Assembly: GCF_011758745.1 (NCBI RefSeq)
Contig: NZ_JAANOV010000001.1
Span: 1,674,001 to 1,738,000, forward strand
From: Amycolatopsis granulosa
Lineage (GTDB): Bacteria > Actinomycetota > Actinomycetes > Mycobacteriales > Pseudonocardiaceae
Length of the DNA stretch: 64,000 nt
Direction: 5' to 3'
Shown here in pieces: positions 9,671-17,829 of the stretch (the first letter of the stretch is position 1; every line of letters begins with the position of its first letter). The translations under genes and the position numbers were made by a program. Under the pieces are notes generated by a model that searched no databases, was not told the origin of the DNA, and saw only the letters and a program-made list of their open reading frames with translations.

Positions 9671-10996
9671 GTGCGCGCCCTCGGACGATCACTCGTCGCG
9701 GTGGCGTGCGCCACCCTGGTGATCACGCCGGCCCGCGCCACGGCGGCGGAACCGGAGCGAACGTGCGATGACGGCGCGCCGACCGTGCCCTACCTGGTGG
9801 TCTTCGACGGCGACACGCCGCGGGCGGCGGCCCGGGACCAGGTACGGGACGCGTGCGGGGAACTGACCGGGTACTACCCGCAGATCGGCGTGGGCGTCGC
9901 GGACGCCGACGCCGGCTTCGCGACTCGGCTGGGAGCGGGCCGCGCCTACAGCGCGCAGAACGAACGGCGTGCCGCGCAGCGGCCGGTGCGGCGCGCGGTG
10001 GAGGCGACCGTTCCGGCGCAGGTGCCCACGGCCGACCGGTCCGCCGAGCAGTGGAACCTCACCGCGGTGGGCGGGCCCGGCACGGGCAGCCCGGACGTCG
10101 TGGTCGGCGTGCTGGACTCCGGCATCGACCCCGACCACCCCGACCTGGCCGCGGCGCTGGACCGCGACGACTCGGCGAGCTGCGTCGGCGGCACCGCCGA
10201 TCCCGCCGAGGACGCGTGGCGCGCCACCACCTCCGGGCACGGCACCCACGTGGCCGGCATCATCGCCGCGGCCGACGACGGCCGCGGCACTACCGGGGTC
10301 GCACCCGGGACGCGTGTGGCCTCGGTGAAGGTCGTCGACGACCGCGGGATCGTCACACCCGAGGCCGTGGTGTGCGGGCTGATGTGGGCGGCCGAACACC
10401 GGATGGCGGTCACCAACAGCAGCGTCGCGATCAACACGTGGGGCGCGTTCTGCACCTGGTCGCCCGGGCGCGAGGTGGTTCGCGAAGCCATCGGGCGGGC
10501 CGCGGCCTACTCGGCCGCGCGGGGGACCCTGAACGTGGCCGCCGCGACGAACGAAGCCACCGACCTGAGCCGGCCCGCCGGCGCGTGCGCGGCGCTGCCC
10601 GCAACCGCGCGGGACGTGCTGGCGGTGTCCGCGGTGGGGCGGGACGGGACGAAGACGCGCTACAGCTCGTACGGACTCGGCATGGTGGACCTGACCGCGC
10701 CGGGTGGCGACGGTGACGACTGCGTGCTCTCGACCGTGCCGGGCGGCTACGGGAAGCTGTGCGGCACGTCGATGGCGGCACCGCACGTGGCGGGAGCCGC
10801 GGCGGTGGAGGCCGCGGCCCGGCCGGGAGCGACATCCGCGGACCTGAAGCAGGCGCTGGAAGCGCGTGCGCGGCCGGTGCCGTGCCCGGCGAAGTCCGAC
10901 CTCACCGGCGACGGACGGCCGGCGGCGTTCTGCGCCGGGTACACCCGGTACAACAGCTTCTACGGGCACGGGCTGGTGCAGACCGGGGCGGGCTGA
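9671..10996 (+). CDS. Secreted S8 (subtilisin-like) serine protease
   Basis: This 441-residue protease should be exported and act outside the membrane. It starts with a Sec signal peptide (RALGRSLVAVACATLV then ARATA). A short propeptide-like segment follows, and then the catalytic domain with Asp in VVVGVLDSGIDPDHPD, His in SGHGTHVAGIIAA and Ser in CGTSMAAPHVAGAA. The oxyanion Asn is in the VAAATNEATD segment. Several Cys pairs (CVGG, CGL, CTW, CAAL) suggest disulfides. The GTG at 9671 is preferred over an upstream ATG because GGAGG lies six bases before it and the signal peptide then starts cleanly. There is no C-terminal TM anchor, so it is not a typical mycosin. Its target is unknown. Confidence 0.88.
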   Translation: MRALGRSLVAVACATLVITPARATAAEPERTCDDGAPTVPYLVVFDGDTPRAAARDQVRDACGELTGYYPQIGVGVADADAGFATRLGAGRAYSAQNERRAAQRPVRRAVEATVPAQVPTADRSAEQWNLTAVGGPGTGSPDVVVGVLDSGIDPDHPDLAAALDRDDSASCVGGTADPAEDAWRATTSGHGTHVAGIIAAADDGRGTTGVAPGTRVASVKVVDDRGIVTPEAVVCGLMWAAEHRMAVTNSSVAINTWGAFCTWSPGREVVREAIGRAAAYSAARGTLNVAAATNEATDLSRPAGACAALPATARDVLAVSAVGRDGTKTRYSSYGLGMVDLTAPGGDGDDCVLSTVPGGYGKLCGTSMAAPHVAGAAAVEAAARPGATSADLKQALEARARPVPCPAKSDLTGDGRPAAFCAGYTRYNSFYGHGLVQTGAG

Positions 10997-11016
10997 TCGG
11001 ACGGGTCAGCGGAGGA

Positions 11017-11041
11017 GCGGCCCGCCGCGCCGGCGGGCCGC
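11017..11041 (+). terminator. Strong terminator after subtilase
   Basis: GCGGCCCGCCG (11017-11027) and CGGCGGGCCGC (11031-11041) form a perfect 11-bp stem with a three-base loop, 20 bases after the protease stop. Confidence 0.75.
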
Positions 11042-11129
11042 GCCCCGGACGCCGAGCACCGTGAGTGCCACCAGGCAGGCGATGCGACCGATCATGCCGG
11101 GGTGCGGCGAGCCGACGGCCGACATGGCA

Positions 11130-11161
11130 GAGGGGGCTCCCGCGGCCCCGGAAGCCCCCTC
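11130..11161 (-). terminator. Terminator after ndk
   Basis: GAGGGGGCT (11130-11138) and AGCCCCCTC (11153-11161) form a 9-bp stem 12 bases downstream of the ndk stop on the minus strand. Confidence 0.7.
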
Positions 11162-11172
11162 CACCAGTTCCG

Positions 11173-11583
11173 TCACAGGTCGGGGAACCAGAGCTTCAGC
11201 TCGCGCTCGGCCGACTCGGGCGAGTCCGAGCCGTGCACCAGGTTGAACTGCGTCTCCAGGCCGTAGTCCCCGCGCAGGGTGCCGGGGGTGGCCTTCTCCA
11301 CCGGGTCGGTGCCGCCGGCGAGCTGCCGGAAGGCCGCGATCGCCCGCACGCCCTCGACCGCGATCGCCACGACCGGGCCGGAGGTGATGAACTCCAGCAG
11401 GTCGCCGAAGAACGGCTTGTCCTTGTGCTCGGCGTAGTGCTCCTCGGCAACCGAACGCTCGACGGTGCGCAGCTCGAGCGCGGCCAGCTTCAGCCCCTTG
11501 CGTTCGATGCGCGAAATGACCTCGCCGACGAGGCCGCGCTGTACGCCGTCGGGCTTGACCAGGACCAGCGTGCGTTCACTCAC
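11173..11583 (-). CDS. ndk: Nucleoside-diphosphate kinase
   Basis: This enzyme transfers the gamma-phosphate of ATP to NDPs through a phosphohistidine. The 136-residue protein shows [10 protein letters not shown] at the N-terminus, with Lys10 in the nucleotide site. The active-site motif FNLVHGSDS contains His117, and GDYGLE comes before it. The length is standard. It starts with GTG at 11583, with AGGAG about ten bases upstream. In M. tuberculosis ndk lies between rne and DUF4233-folC; here a phosphatase and a DUF4260 gene are inserted between ndk and that pair. Confidence 0.98.
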   Translation of the reverse strand: MSERTLVLVKPDGVQRGLVGEVISRIERKGLKLAALELRTVERSVAEEHYAEHKDKPFFGDLLEFITSGPVVAIAVEGVRAIAAFRQLAGGTDPVEKATPGTLRGDYGLETQFNLVHGSDSPESAERELKLWFPDL

Positions 11584-11625
11584 GACTGCGTTTCTCCTTC
11601 AGAACACGTGCATGGAATGACCGGA

Positions 11626-11631
11626 AGCCTA
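11626..11631 (-). promoter_or_regulatory. Candidate -10 of ndk
   Basis: Read on the minus strand this is TAGGCT, matching TANNNT. It would give a leader of about 35 bases containing the AGGAG site. The -35 region is weak. Confidence 0.3.
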
Positions 11632-11640
11632 CTGGCCTGG

Positions 11641-13179
11641 TCAGCGCTGCGGTTCCAGGGTCGTCGACCACAGCGCGGCACCCGCGCCGTCGCGGAGATC
11701 GACCCGCAGTTCACCGGTGCGCCCGTCGATGTTGATTTCGCCGAAATGCTGGAAACCGACCATCGGCGACGCGTTCGCCGTGGGCGGGGCGTGCACGAAA
11801 ACCGCCTCCGGGCCGAACGTCGGGTCGAGTGTGTTCGGGCCGAACGCCCCGGCGTGCAGCGGGCCGGAAACGAATTCCCAGAACGGGTCGAAATCGCCCA
11901 CCGCGGCCCGGTCGGGCGAATAGTGGTGGGCCGCGGTGTAGTGCACGTCCGCGGTCAGCCACACCACGTTGCGCACCTTCCGCTTCGCCAGTTCCCGCAG
12001 CACCCACGCGATTTCGCTTTCCCGGCCGGCCGGGGCGCCGGGCCGGTTGTTCGCCACGCCCTCGATGCCGGAGCCGTCGAGCACCGCGAGGCCGATCGGC
12101 AGGTCGGCCTGCACGATCTTCCACGTGGCGCGGCTGCGGCTGAGCCCGTCCACCAGCCACTGCGCCTGCTTCTCGCCGAGGATGTGCCCGGGCTCGGTCT
12201 GGTCGGCGGTGTTGGCGTCCTTGTAACTGCGCATGTCGAGGACGAACACCTCGAGCCGCGAGCCGTAGGGGAAGCTGCGGTACACCCGGCCGTCGACCGC
12301 GCGCCGCGGGTCGATCGGCTGCCACTCGTGGAACGCCTGGAACGCCCGGGCGGCGAGAACGTCGACGCGCTTCTCGGTGTACTGCGGCAGGTCCAGGATT
12401 TCGCCGGGATACCAGTTGTTGGTCACCTCGTGGTCGTCCCATTGCACGTAGCTGGGCACGGCGGCGGTGAAGGCGCGGACGTTGGCGTCCAGCATGTTGT
12501 AGGCGAACTGCCCGCGGTACTCGTCGAGGGTCTCCGCGACCTTGCTCTTCTCCGGGGTGACGACGTTGCGCCACACCCGGCCGTCGGGCAGCGTGACCTT
12601 CTCGCTGAGCGGGCCGTCGGCGTACACGGTGTCCCCGCTGTGCAGGAACAAGTCGGGGCGGCGGGCGAGCATCGCGGAGTAGGCGGTCATCCCGCCGATG
12701 TCGGGGTTGATGCCCCAGCCCTGCCCGGCGACGTCACCGGACCAGGTGAGCCGCACGTCGCTGCGGCCGGCGGGGGCGGTCTTGAAGGTGCCGGTCAACG
12801 GCTCGCTGGCCGCGCGGCCGTCGAGCGATTCGGCGGTAACCCGGTAGTGCACCTCGGTGCCCGGCGCGAGCGCGGGGATCCGCAGCTTGCCGGTGCCGCC
12901 GGTGTCCGGGGTGAGCAGCGGGCCCCGGACGGTGCGCGCGTGCCGGAACGACGGGTCGCGCGAGACCTCCACGATCATCCGGGACGGCCGGTCGGCGCGC
13001 GTCCACACCAGCGCCGAGTTCGTGGTCACGTCACCGGACTGGATGCCGTGGCTGAGGACCGGGCGGTCCGGGCGGACGAGGGCGGCGCCCGCGGCGGGGC
13101 TGCCGAGGGCACCGGCGGCGAGGACACCGGCACCGACGAGGCCGGTTCTGAGGGCGGAACGGCGGGTCTGTTCGGTCAT
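11641..13179 (-). CDS. PhoD-like alkaline phosphatase/phosphodiesterase
   Basis: This 512-residue Tat-exported metallophosphatase hydrolyses phosphate esters at the cell surface. The N-terminus has a twin-arginine leader (TRRSALRTGLVGAGVLAAG). An N-terminal Fn3-like PhoD_N domain follows (VLSHGIQSGDVTTNSALVWT). The PhoD metallophosphatase core shows LHSGDTVYADG, WDDHEVTNNWYPGE, VFVLDMRSYKD, WLTADVHYTAAHHY and FWEFVSGPLHAG. These carry the metal-binding Asp, Asn and His residues of the family. The length is typical. It lies downstream of the DUF4260 gene (61-base gap), with no obvious functional link. A PHO-box was not seen. Confidence 0.92.
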   Translation of the reverse strand: MTEQTRRSALRTGLVGAGVLAAGALGSPAAGAALVRPDRPVLSHGIQSGDVTTNSALVWTRADRPSRMIVEVSRDPSFRHARTVRGPLLTPDTGGTGKLRIPALAPGTEVHYRVTAESLDGRAASEPLTGTFKTAPAGRSDVRLTWSGDVAGQGWGINPDIGGMTAYSAMLARRPDLFLHSGDTVYADGPLSEKVTLPDGRVWRNVVTPEKSKVAETLDEYRGQFAYNMLDANVRAFTAAVPSYVQWDDHEVTNNWYPGEILDLPQYTEKRVDVLAARAFQAFHEWQPIDPRRAVDGRVYRSFPYGSRLEVFVLDMRSYKDANTADQTEPGHILGEKQAQWLVDGLSRSRATWKIVQADLPIGLAVLDGSGIEGVANNRPGAPAGRESEIAWVLRELAKRKVRNVVWLTADVHYTAAHHYSPDRAAVGDFDPFWEFVSGPLHAGAFGPNTLDPTFGPEAVFVHAPPTANASPMVGFQHFGEINIDGRTGELRVDLRDGAGAALWSTTLEPQR

Positions 13180-13240
13180 GCCGGAGTTCTATGCGGGCTC
13201 GGGGGCGACCGGGCCAACTCCGGCTGTCCGGGCGGTGAAA

Positions 13241-13606
13241 TCACGCGGCCGTCCGCGGACGGCCGTCGGCCGTGCGCATGCCGAAGCCGAAGACCCGGTC
13301 CACCGCGATGTGCGCGAGCCACGCGAGACCGAGGGTGAACGCGGCCGGGCTGGTGACGATGGTGAAGACCAGGAGCAGGACCGCGGGGCCCGCCCAGTGG
13401 TGGGCGGCGTTGTAGAAGGGCACGGCCCGCCGCGGCAGGACTCCGCGTTCGACGGCTGGTGCGCCGATCCCGGCCAGGAACGTCAGGTCCGGCCCCGCGA
13501 GTCCGAGCAGCAGCGCGCCGGCGGTCCAGCCGCCGTGCTCGACCACCTCGAACACGGCGAACGCGAGCAGGAAGACGGCAGCCACGGCCCACCAGATACG
13601 GTTCAC
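13241..13606 (-). CDS. DUF4260 membrane protein
   Basis: This is a 121-residue hydrophobic protein with about four membrane segments. The conserved segments GPDLTFLAGIG, YNAAHHWAGP and LAWLAHIAVDRVFGFGMR identify the DUF4260 family, whose function is unknown. The GTG start at 13606 is fixed by GGAGG seven bases upstream. The gene has an unusually good promoter overlapped by two palindromes (see 13636-13701), so it is probably strongly repressed by a TetR- or MarR-type regulator that is not encoded nearby. The ends of neighbouring phoD and DUF4233 suggest it is its own transcription unit. Confidence 0.8.
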   Translation of the reverse strand: MNRIWWAVAAVFLLAFAVFEVVEHGGWTAGALLLGLAGPDLTFLAGIGAPAVERGVLPRRAVPFYNAAHHWAGPAVLLLVFTIVTSPAAFTLGLAWLAHIAVDRVFGFGMRTADGRPRTAA

Positions 13607-13635
13607 GGGATCCTCCGAGATCGGTTCTCCATTTC

Positions 13636-13701
13636 GAGAGCACTGCTCTCATCAACGGAAAGTTAGCCTCCCGCGAGTGCTCTTGTCAAGAGCACTGCTC
13701 T
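13636..13701 (-). promoter_or_regulatory. DUF4260 promoter with two operator palindromes
   Basis: On the minus strand, -35 TTGACA (13684-13689), an 18-bp spacer and -10 TAACTT (13660-13665) form a near-consensus promoter. GAGAGCACTGCTCTC, a perfect 15-bp palindrome (13636-13650), lies just past the predicted start. AGAGCACTGCTCT (13689-13701) overlaps the -35, and it is interlocked with a second perfect palindrome at 13676-13696 whose arms are AGTGCTCTTG and CAAGAGCACT. The two AGAGCA-C-TGCTCT centres are 52 bp apart, five helical turns. Confidence 0.75.
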
Positions 13702-13716
13702 CGGTTCGGATCGACG

Positions 13717-14118
13717 CTACTCGCTGGGTTGCTGCTGGCTCGGCAGCCGTCCCTCGGCCATGCGGCGGGCGACGTCGTTGCGCAGCCACAGCGCCCACAG
13801 CCAGAAGGCCAGGAACAGCAGGCCGATGATGCCGATCGCGACCTGCTCGACGAAGTACACGACCAGCGCGACCTGCAGCACCAGGATCACCGGCACCGCC
13901 CAGCGCCGCTTGAGGACGCCGCACAGCAGCACGTGCAACACCGCGATCACGATGATCCCCCAGCCGGCGAGGGTGCCGATCCCGCCACCCAGGTTGGCGA
14001 TCACCGGCAGCGCGAGGCCGACCGTGATCGCCTCGCAGATCAGCGTGCCAGCCATCACGCCGCGGAAGGACTTCATCGGGTCCTTCGCCGGCGGCCGCAC
14101 CGTCTTCTCCTCGCTCAC
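13717..14118 (-). CDS. DUF4233 membrane protein (folC partner)
   Basis: This is a 133-residue small membrane protein with four hydrophobic segments. It starts MSEEKTVRPPAKDPMKSFRG and contains GTLICEAITVGLALPV and AIGIIGLLFLAFWLWALWLR. DUF4233 proteins are found directly after folC across actinobacteria (Rv2446c in M. tuberculosis), and their role is unknown. The start overlaps the folC stop as ATGA (14115-14118), indicating translational coupling. The C-terminus is a short polar tail rich in Gln and Ser. Confidence 0.85.
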   Translation of the reverse strand: MSEEKTVRPPAKDPMKSFRGVMAGTLICEAITVGLALPVIANLGGGIGTLAGWGIIVIAVLHVLLCGVLKRRWAVPVILVLQVALVVYFVEQVAIGIIGLLFLAFWLWALWLRNDVARRMAEGRLPSQQQPSE

Positions 14119-15587
14119 GCCGGCTCCCTCCCGAACAACGTCCGCGCGTCCCCCACCGTGACCACCGAACCGGTGATCAGCACACCACCCCCGGCCAGCG
14201 GCTCGTCCGGGTCGTCGCTCTCCTCGACCAGCGTCACCGCGGTCTCCACCGCCGCGTCCAAACTGGACTCGGCGACCACGCGGTCCTCGCCGAAGACCGC
14301 CAGTGCCAGCTCGTTCAGCTCGTCCAGCGGCATCGCCCGCGGCGAGCTGTTCTTGGTGACCACGACGTCGGAGACCACCGGCTCGAGCGCCTCCAGGACA
14401 CCACGCACGTCCTTGTCCGCCAGCACGCCGATCACCGCGGTGAGCTTGCGGAACGCGAACTCCTCCTCGATCGCGGCGGCCAGCGCCCGCGCGCCGTGCG
14501 GGTTGTGCGCCGCGTCGAGCAGCACCGTCGGCGCGGCACGCACGCGCTCCAGACGGCCCGGGAGCTCCACCGCGGCGAACGCCTCACGCACCGCGTCGAT
14601 GTCGAGCCGGCGGTCCTTGCCCGCGCCGAAGAACGCCTCGACCGCGGCCAGCGCCAGCAGTGCGTTGTTCGCCTGGTGCGCGCCGTGCAGGGGCAGGAAG
14701 ATCTCGTCGTAGACCCCGCCGAGGCCCTGCAGGGTCAGCATCTGCCCGCCGACCGCGATCTCCCGCCGCAGCACGCCGAACTCGCTGCCCGCGCGGGCGA
14801 CGGTGGCGTCCACCTCGACCGCCCGCTCCAGCAGCACGCGCTGCGCCTCGGGCTCCTGCTCCGCCAGGATCGCGACGCTGCCCGGCTTGATGATCCCGGC
14901 CTTCTCCCCCGCGATCTGGCCGAGCTCGCTGCCCAGGTACTCGGTGTGGTCGAGGCCGACCGGGGTGACGACGGCGACCTGCCCGTCGGCGACGTTCGTG
15001 GCGTCCCAGGTGCCGCCCATGCCCGTCTCGATCACCGCCGCGTCGACCGGGGCGTCCGCGAACGCGGCGAAGGCCATGCCGGTGAGCACCTCGAACTTGC
15101 TCATCCTCGGGCCACCGGCGGTGTCCACCATGCCGATGTAGGGCTCGATGTCGCGGTAGATGTCGACGTACTTCGACGCGGGAATCGGGGCACCGTCCAC
15201 GGCGATGCGCTCGGTGACCAGTTGCAGGTGCGGGCTGGTGTAGCGGCCAACCCGCAGCCCGAGCCGGGACAGCAACGCGTCGATCATGCGGGTGACCGAG
15301 CCCTTGCCGTTCGTGCCGGCCACGTGCAGCACCGGGTAGGTCTTCTGCGGATCGCCCAGCACGGTCATCAGCGCGGCGATCCGGTCGAGCGACGGCTCGA
15401 TCTTCGTCTCCGGCCACCGCTGGTTCAGCTCCGCCTCCACCCGCATCAGCTCGCGGCGGGCCTGGCGCTCGATCTCCTCGAGGTCGACCGGGTCGGCCTC
15501 GGCCGGGTCGTCGGGGAGGGGACCGGCCACGAAGTTGCCCCCGCTGGACAGCTCCGCCGGGTACTCCTCGTCCTCGCCCGATGTCAC
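14115..15587 (-). CDS. folC: Folylpolyglutamate/dihydrofolate synthase
   Basis: FolC adds L-glutamate to dihydropteroate and folates using ATP, a Mur-ligase-type reaction in the cytoplasm. The 490-residue protein has an acidic N-terminal extension of about 40 residues. The P-loop-like HVAGTNGKGSV follows, with GLRVGRYTSPHL, ETGMGGTWDATN and VTPVGLDHTEYLG. The C-terminal Mur-ligase domain contains LLDAAHNPHGARAL. The start is a GTG at 15587 preceded by AGGGAGA. It is translationally coupled to DUF4233. In M. tuberculosis valS precedes folC directly; here about 8 kb of other genes separate them. Confidence 0.95.
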   Translation of the reverse strand: MTSGEDEEYPAELSSGGNFVAGPLPDDPAEADPVDLEEIERQARRELMRVEAELNQRWPETKIEPSLDRIAALMTVLGDPQKTYPVLHVAGTNGKGSVTRMIDALLSRLGLRVGRYTSPHLQLVTERIAVDGAPIPASKYVDIYRDIEPYIGMVDTAGGPRMSKFEVLTGMAFAAFADAPVDAAVIETGMGGTWDATNVADGQVAVVTPVGLDHTEYLGSELGQIAGEKAGIIKPGSVAILAEQEPEAQRVLLERAVEVDATVARAGSEFGVLRREIAVGGQMLTLQGLGGVYDEIFLPLHGAHQANNALLALAAVEAFFGAGKDRRLDIDAVREAFAAVELPGRLERVRAAPTVLLDAAHNPHGARALAAAIEEEFAFRKLTAVIGVLADKDVRGVLEALEPVVSDVVVTKNSSPRAMPLDELNELALAVFGEDRVVAESSLDAAVETAVTLVEESDDPDEPLAGGGVLITGSVVTVGDARTLFGREPA

Positions 15588-15625
15588 GCGTTCTCCCTAC
15601 TCGGCCCGGCCTGGGTACCCCGCCG

Positions 15626-15631
15626 AGTCTA
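15626..15631 (-). promoter_or_regulatory. Candidate -10 of folC
   Basis: On the minus strand this reads TAGACT, a good TANNNT match, about 38 bases before the GTG. The -35 is poorly conserved. Confidence 0.35.
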
Positions 15632-15659
15632 CTTTCGCGGGTACTGACAGGCTGACCGC

Positions 15660-16256
15660 ATGCCGTTCGACCACAACCACGCCTACCACCGGCTGCTGCT
15701 GCGGCAGGTGCCCACCGGGGCCCGCACCGCGCTGGACGTCGGCTGCGGCGGCGGCCGGTTCGCCCGCCGCCTCGCCGCGGCCGGCCTGGAAGTGGACGGC
15801 CTCGACCCGTCCGGGGAGATGATCCGGATCGCGCGGGCGCTCGGGCCGGCCACCATCACCTACCGGCACGGCGACGTCACCACCGCCGAGCTGGGGCGGT
15901 ACGACTTCATCTCGTGTCTGGCGTCGCTGCACCACGTCCCGTTCGAGACGGTGACGAAGCTGCGCGCGGCGCTCAACCCGGGCGGGGTGCTGGCGGTGCT
16001 GGGACTGGCGAAGCCGCGCTCGATCGCGGACTGGGTGAAGTGGGGCCTGCTGGCGCCGCCGGTCAACCTCGCGGCCCGGCTCGTCGTGGCGGCCGGGGAC
16101 CAGCTCAACGGCGGCCCCGATCCGGTAGCGACCGCCCCGGTGCGGGACTGGGACACGACGATGACCCAGGTGCGGCGCGAGTCCGCGCGACTGCTGCCCG
16201 GGAGCACCGTGCGGTCGTTGTTGTTCTTCCGCTACCTGCTGCTCTACCGGGCCTGA
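15660..16256 (+). CDS. Class I SAM-dependent methyltransferase
   Basis: This 198-residue Rossmann-type methyltransferase has motif I ALDVGCGGGRFARRL, the acidic motif II GLEVDGLDPS, motif III-like YRHGDVTT and motif IV YDFISCLASLHHVP, followed by LNPGGVLAVLGL. The substrate cannot be read; the C-terminal part (WVKWGLLAPPVNLAARL) is hydrophobic, as in small-molecule or quinone-type methyltransferases. The ATG at 15660 has no ribosome-binding site but lies six bases after CAGGCT (15648-15653), which fits a leaderless start. It is divergent from folC. Confidence 0.75.
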   Translation: MPFDHNHAYHRLLLRQVPTGARTALDVGCGGGRFARRLAAAGLEVDGLDPSGEMIRIARALGPATITYRHGDVTTAELGRYDFISCLASLHHVPFETVTKLRAALNPGGVLAVLGLAKPRSIADWVKWGLLAPPVNLAARLVVAAGDQLNGGPDPVATAPVRDWDTTMTQVRRESARLLPGSTVRSLLFFRYLLLYRA

Positions 16257-16258
16257 CT

Positions 16259-16534
16259 CTACCGGGCCTGACGCGCCGCGATCCGCGCCTGGACCTCGGG
16301 GCGGCGCAGCGGCGGGACGGTCGCCGGGGGCTGCCGGCGCGGGGGGAGCTCGGCGAGCAGCCGGGTGGTGATCGCGGCGACCTCGGCCACCGCTTGCTCG
16401 AACGGGCCGCGCGTCGCCTCGGAGAGGGTCTGCACGCCGGTCACCTTGCGGACGTACTGGCGCGCGGCGGCCTCGATCTCCTCGGCCGTCGCCGACGGTT
16501 CCAGGCCCCGCAGCACCGTGATGTTTCGGCACAT
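16259..16534 (-). CDS. DUF2277 small protein
   Basis: This 91-residue protein matches the DUF2277 family, recognised by MCRNI at the N-terminus, EPSATAEEIEAAARQYVRKV and the FEQAVAEVAAITTRLL helix. The function is unknown, and the N-terminal Cys is conserved in the family. The ATG follows a minus-strand TAGTCT (16542-16547) by seven bases with no ribosome-binding site, so the transcript is probably leaderless. The stop is two bases from the methyltransferase stop on the other strand. Confidence 0.75.
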   Translation of the reverse strand: MCRNITVLRGLEPSATAEEIEAAARQYVRKVTGVQTLSEATRGPFEQAVAEVAAITTRLLAELPPRRQPPATVPPLRRPEVQARIAARQAR

Positions 16535-16596
16535 GTGCGGAAGACTACGCGTGCCCCGCCCCCGGCGGGGTCACACTGATCGGGCAAGCTGCCCCC

Positions 16597-17829
16597 GTGC
16601 ACGAGGAGGTGTACGCGCTGACTTCCGACTTCGGCGCCTACGTCGAGCGCTTCCCCCATCCGGAGACCGGAACTCCCTTGGCCGTCAAGGACTTCCTCGA
16701 CGTGGCCGGCCAGACGACGCGCAACGGCACGCCCGGCCTGGGTCACCACGTCGCGGCCGAGGACTCCGACGCCGTCGCCCGGCTGCGTGCGGCGGGTTAC
16801 GTGCCCGTCGCGCGGACCACCGTGCCCGAGCTGGCATGGTCGTCGCGGACGCCGGGGTGCCGCAACCCGTGGGCCCCCGACCGCGACGCCGGCGGGTCCA
16901 GCGGCGGCTCGGCCGTCGCCGTCGCCCTCGGGGACGTGCCGGTCGCGCTGGGCACCGACACCGGCGGCTCGATCCGCATCCCGGCCGCGCTCTGCGGCGT
17001 CGCCGGGCTGCGGCCGACGCACGGCACCGTGCCGATGCGCGGGGTCACGCCGCTGACGCCGTCGATGGACACGGTCGGCCCGATCGCCGCCACCGCCGCG
17101 GACTGCCTGGCGGTGCACCGCATCCTGACGGGGACCGCGGAACCCGCGGCGGACACCGTGGCGAACACCGTCGCCGGCCTGCGGCTCGGCTGGCCCGAGC
17201 ACCTGTGGGGCACCAAGATCGATCCCGAGGTGCTGCGGATCGTCGAGTCGGCGGCGGGCACGCTGCGCGCGGCCGGCGCCGAGATCGTGCCGGTCGAACT
17301 GCCGCTGGGCCACCGGTACGCCCGCTCCGCGGGGTTCACGACCATGCTGTTCGAGTCCGCGCGGCAGTGGTGGCCGGCCTACAACGAGGACCCGTCTGGC
17401 CTGCGCGGACGGGCGATCGGGCAGCTCAAGGCCGGTACCGAGGTCACCCAGGAGGACTACGACGCCGCCCGCGCCCGCGCCGGTGAGATCGCTGCCGAGG
17501 TGGACGCGGCCTTCACCGAGGTCGACGCCCTGCTCATGCCCACACTGCCCGTTACCGCCGCGCCCGCGGACACCGAGACGGTCGACGTGGGCGGGCGGGA
17601 GGAGCCGCTGGAAAACGCCTACTACCGGCTCACCGCACTAGCCTCGGTGAGCGGGCATCCCGCACTGACGGTTCCGGCGGGGCTGACCGAAGCCGGTCTC
17701 CCGGTCGGCGCCCAGCTCGTCGGGCCACGACGGCGGGAGGCCCTGCTCTGCCTGCTCGGCGGAGTGATCGAAGCCGGTCCACCCGCCCGTGCCCTGGCCC
17801 GGGCCCGCACAGGAAGAACGCGCCCATGA
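16597..17829 (+). CDS. Amidase-signature family amidase
   Basis: This 410-residue hydrolase cleaves carboxamides through a Ser-cisSer-Lys triad. Lys31 is in [11 protein letters not shown], the cis-Ser is in [14 protein letters not shown] and the nucleophile Ser125 is in [12 protein letters not shown]. The length is at the short end of the family because the N-terminal helices are reduced. The GTG start at 16597 lies six bases after CAAGCT (16585-16590), consistent with a leaderless transcript; a GTG at 16609 is an alternative. The stop overlaps the start of the acyl-CoA dehydrogenase gene by four bases, so the two are cotranscribed. The substrate is unknown. Confidence 0.85.
   Translation: MHEEVYALTSDFGAYVERFPHPETGTPLAVKDFLDVAGQTTRNGTPGLGHHVAAEDSDAVARLRAAGYVPVARTTVPELAWSSRTPGCRNPWAPDRDAGGSSGGSAVAVALGDVPVALGTDTGGSIRIPAALCGVAGLRPTHGTVPMRGVTPLTPSMDTVGPIAATAADCLAVHRILTGTAEPAADTVANTVAGLRLGWPEHLWGTKIDPEVLRIVESAAGTLRAAGAEIVPVELPLGHRYARSAGFTTMLFESARQWWPAYNEDPSGLRGRAIGQLKAGTEVTQEDYDAARARAGEIAAEVDAAFTEVDALLMPTLPVTAAPADTETVDVGGREEPLENAYYRLTALASVSGHPALTVPAGLTEAGLPVGAQLVGPRRREALLCLLGGVIEAGPPARALARARTGRTRP

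Noticed and set aside
11006..11125. Short minus-strand frame of 39 codons with a hydrophobic stretch
   Set aside because: No ribosome-binding site, and it contains the terminator stem of the subtilase gene. I cannot support it as a gene.
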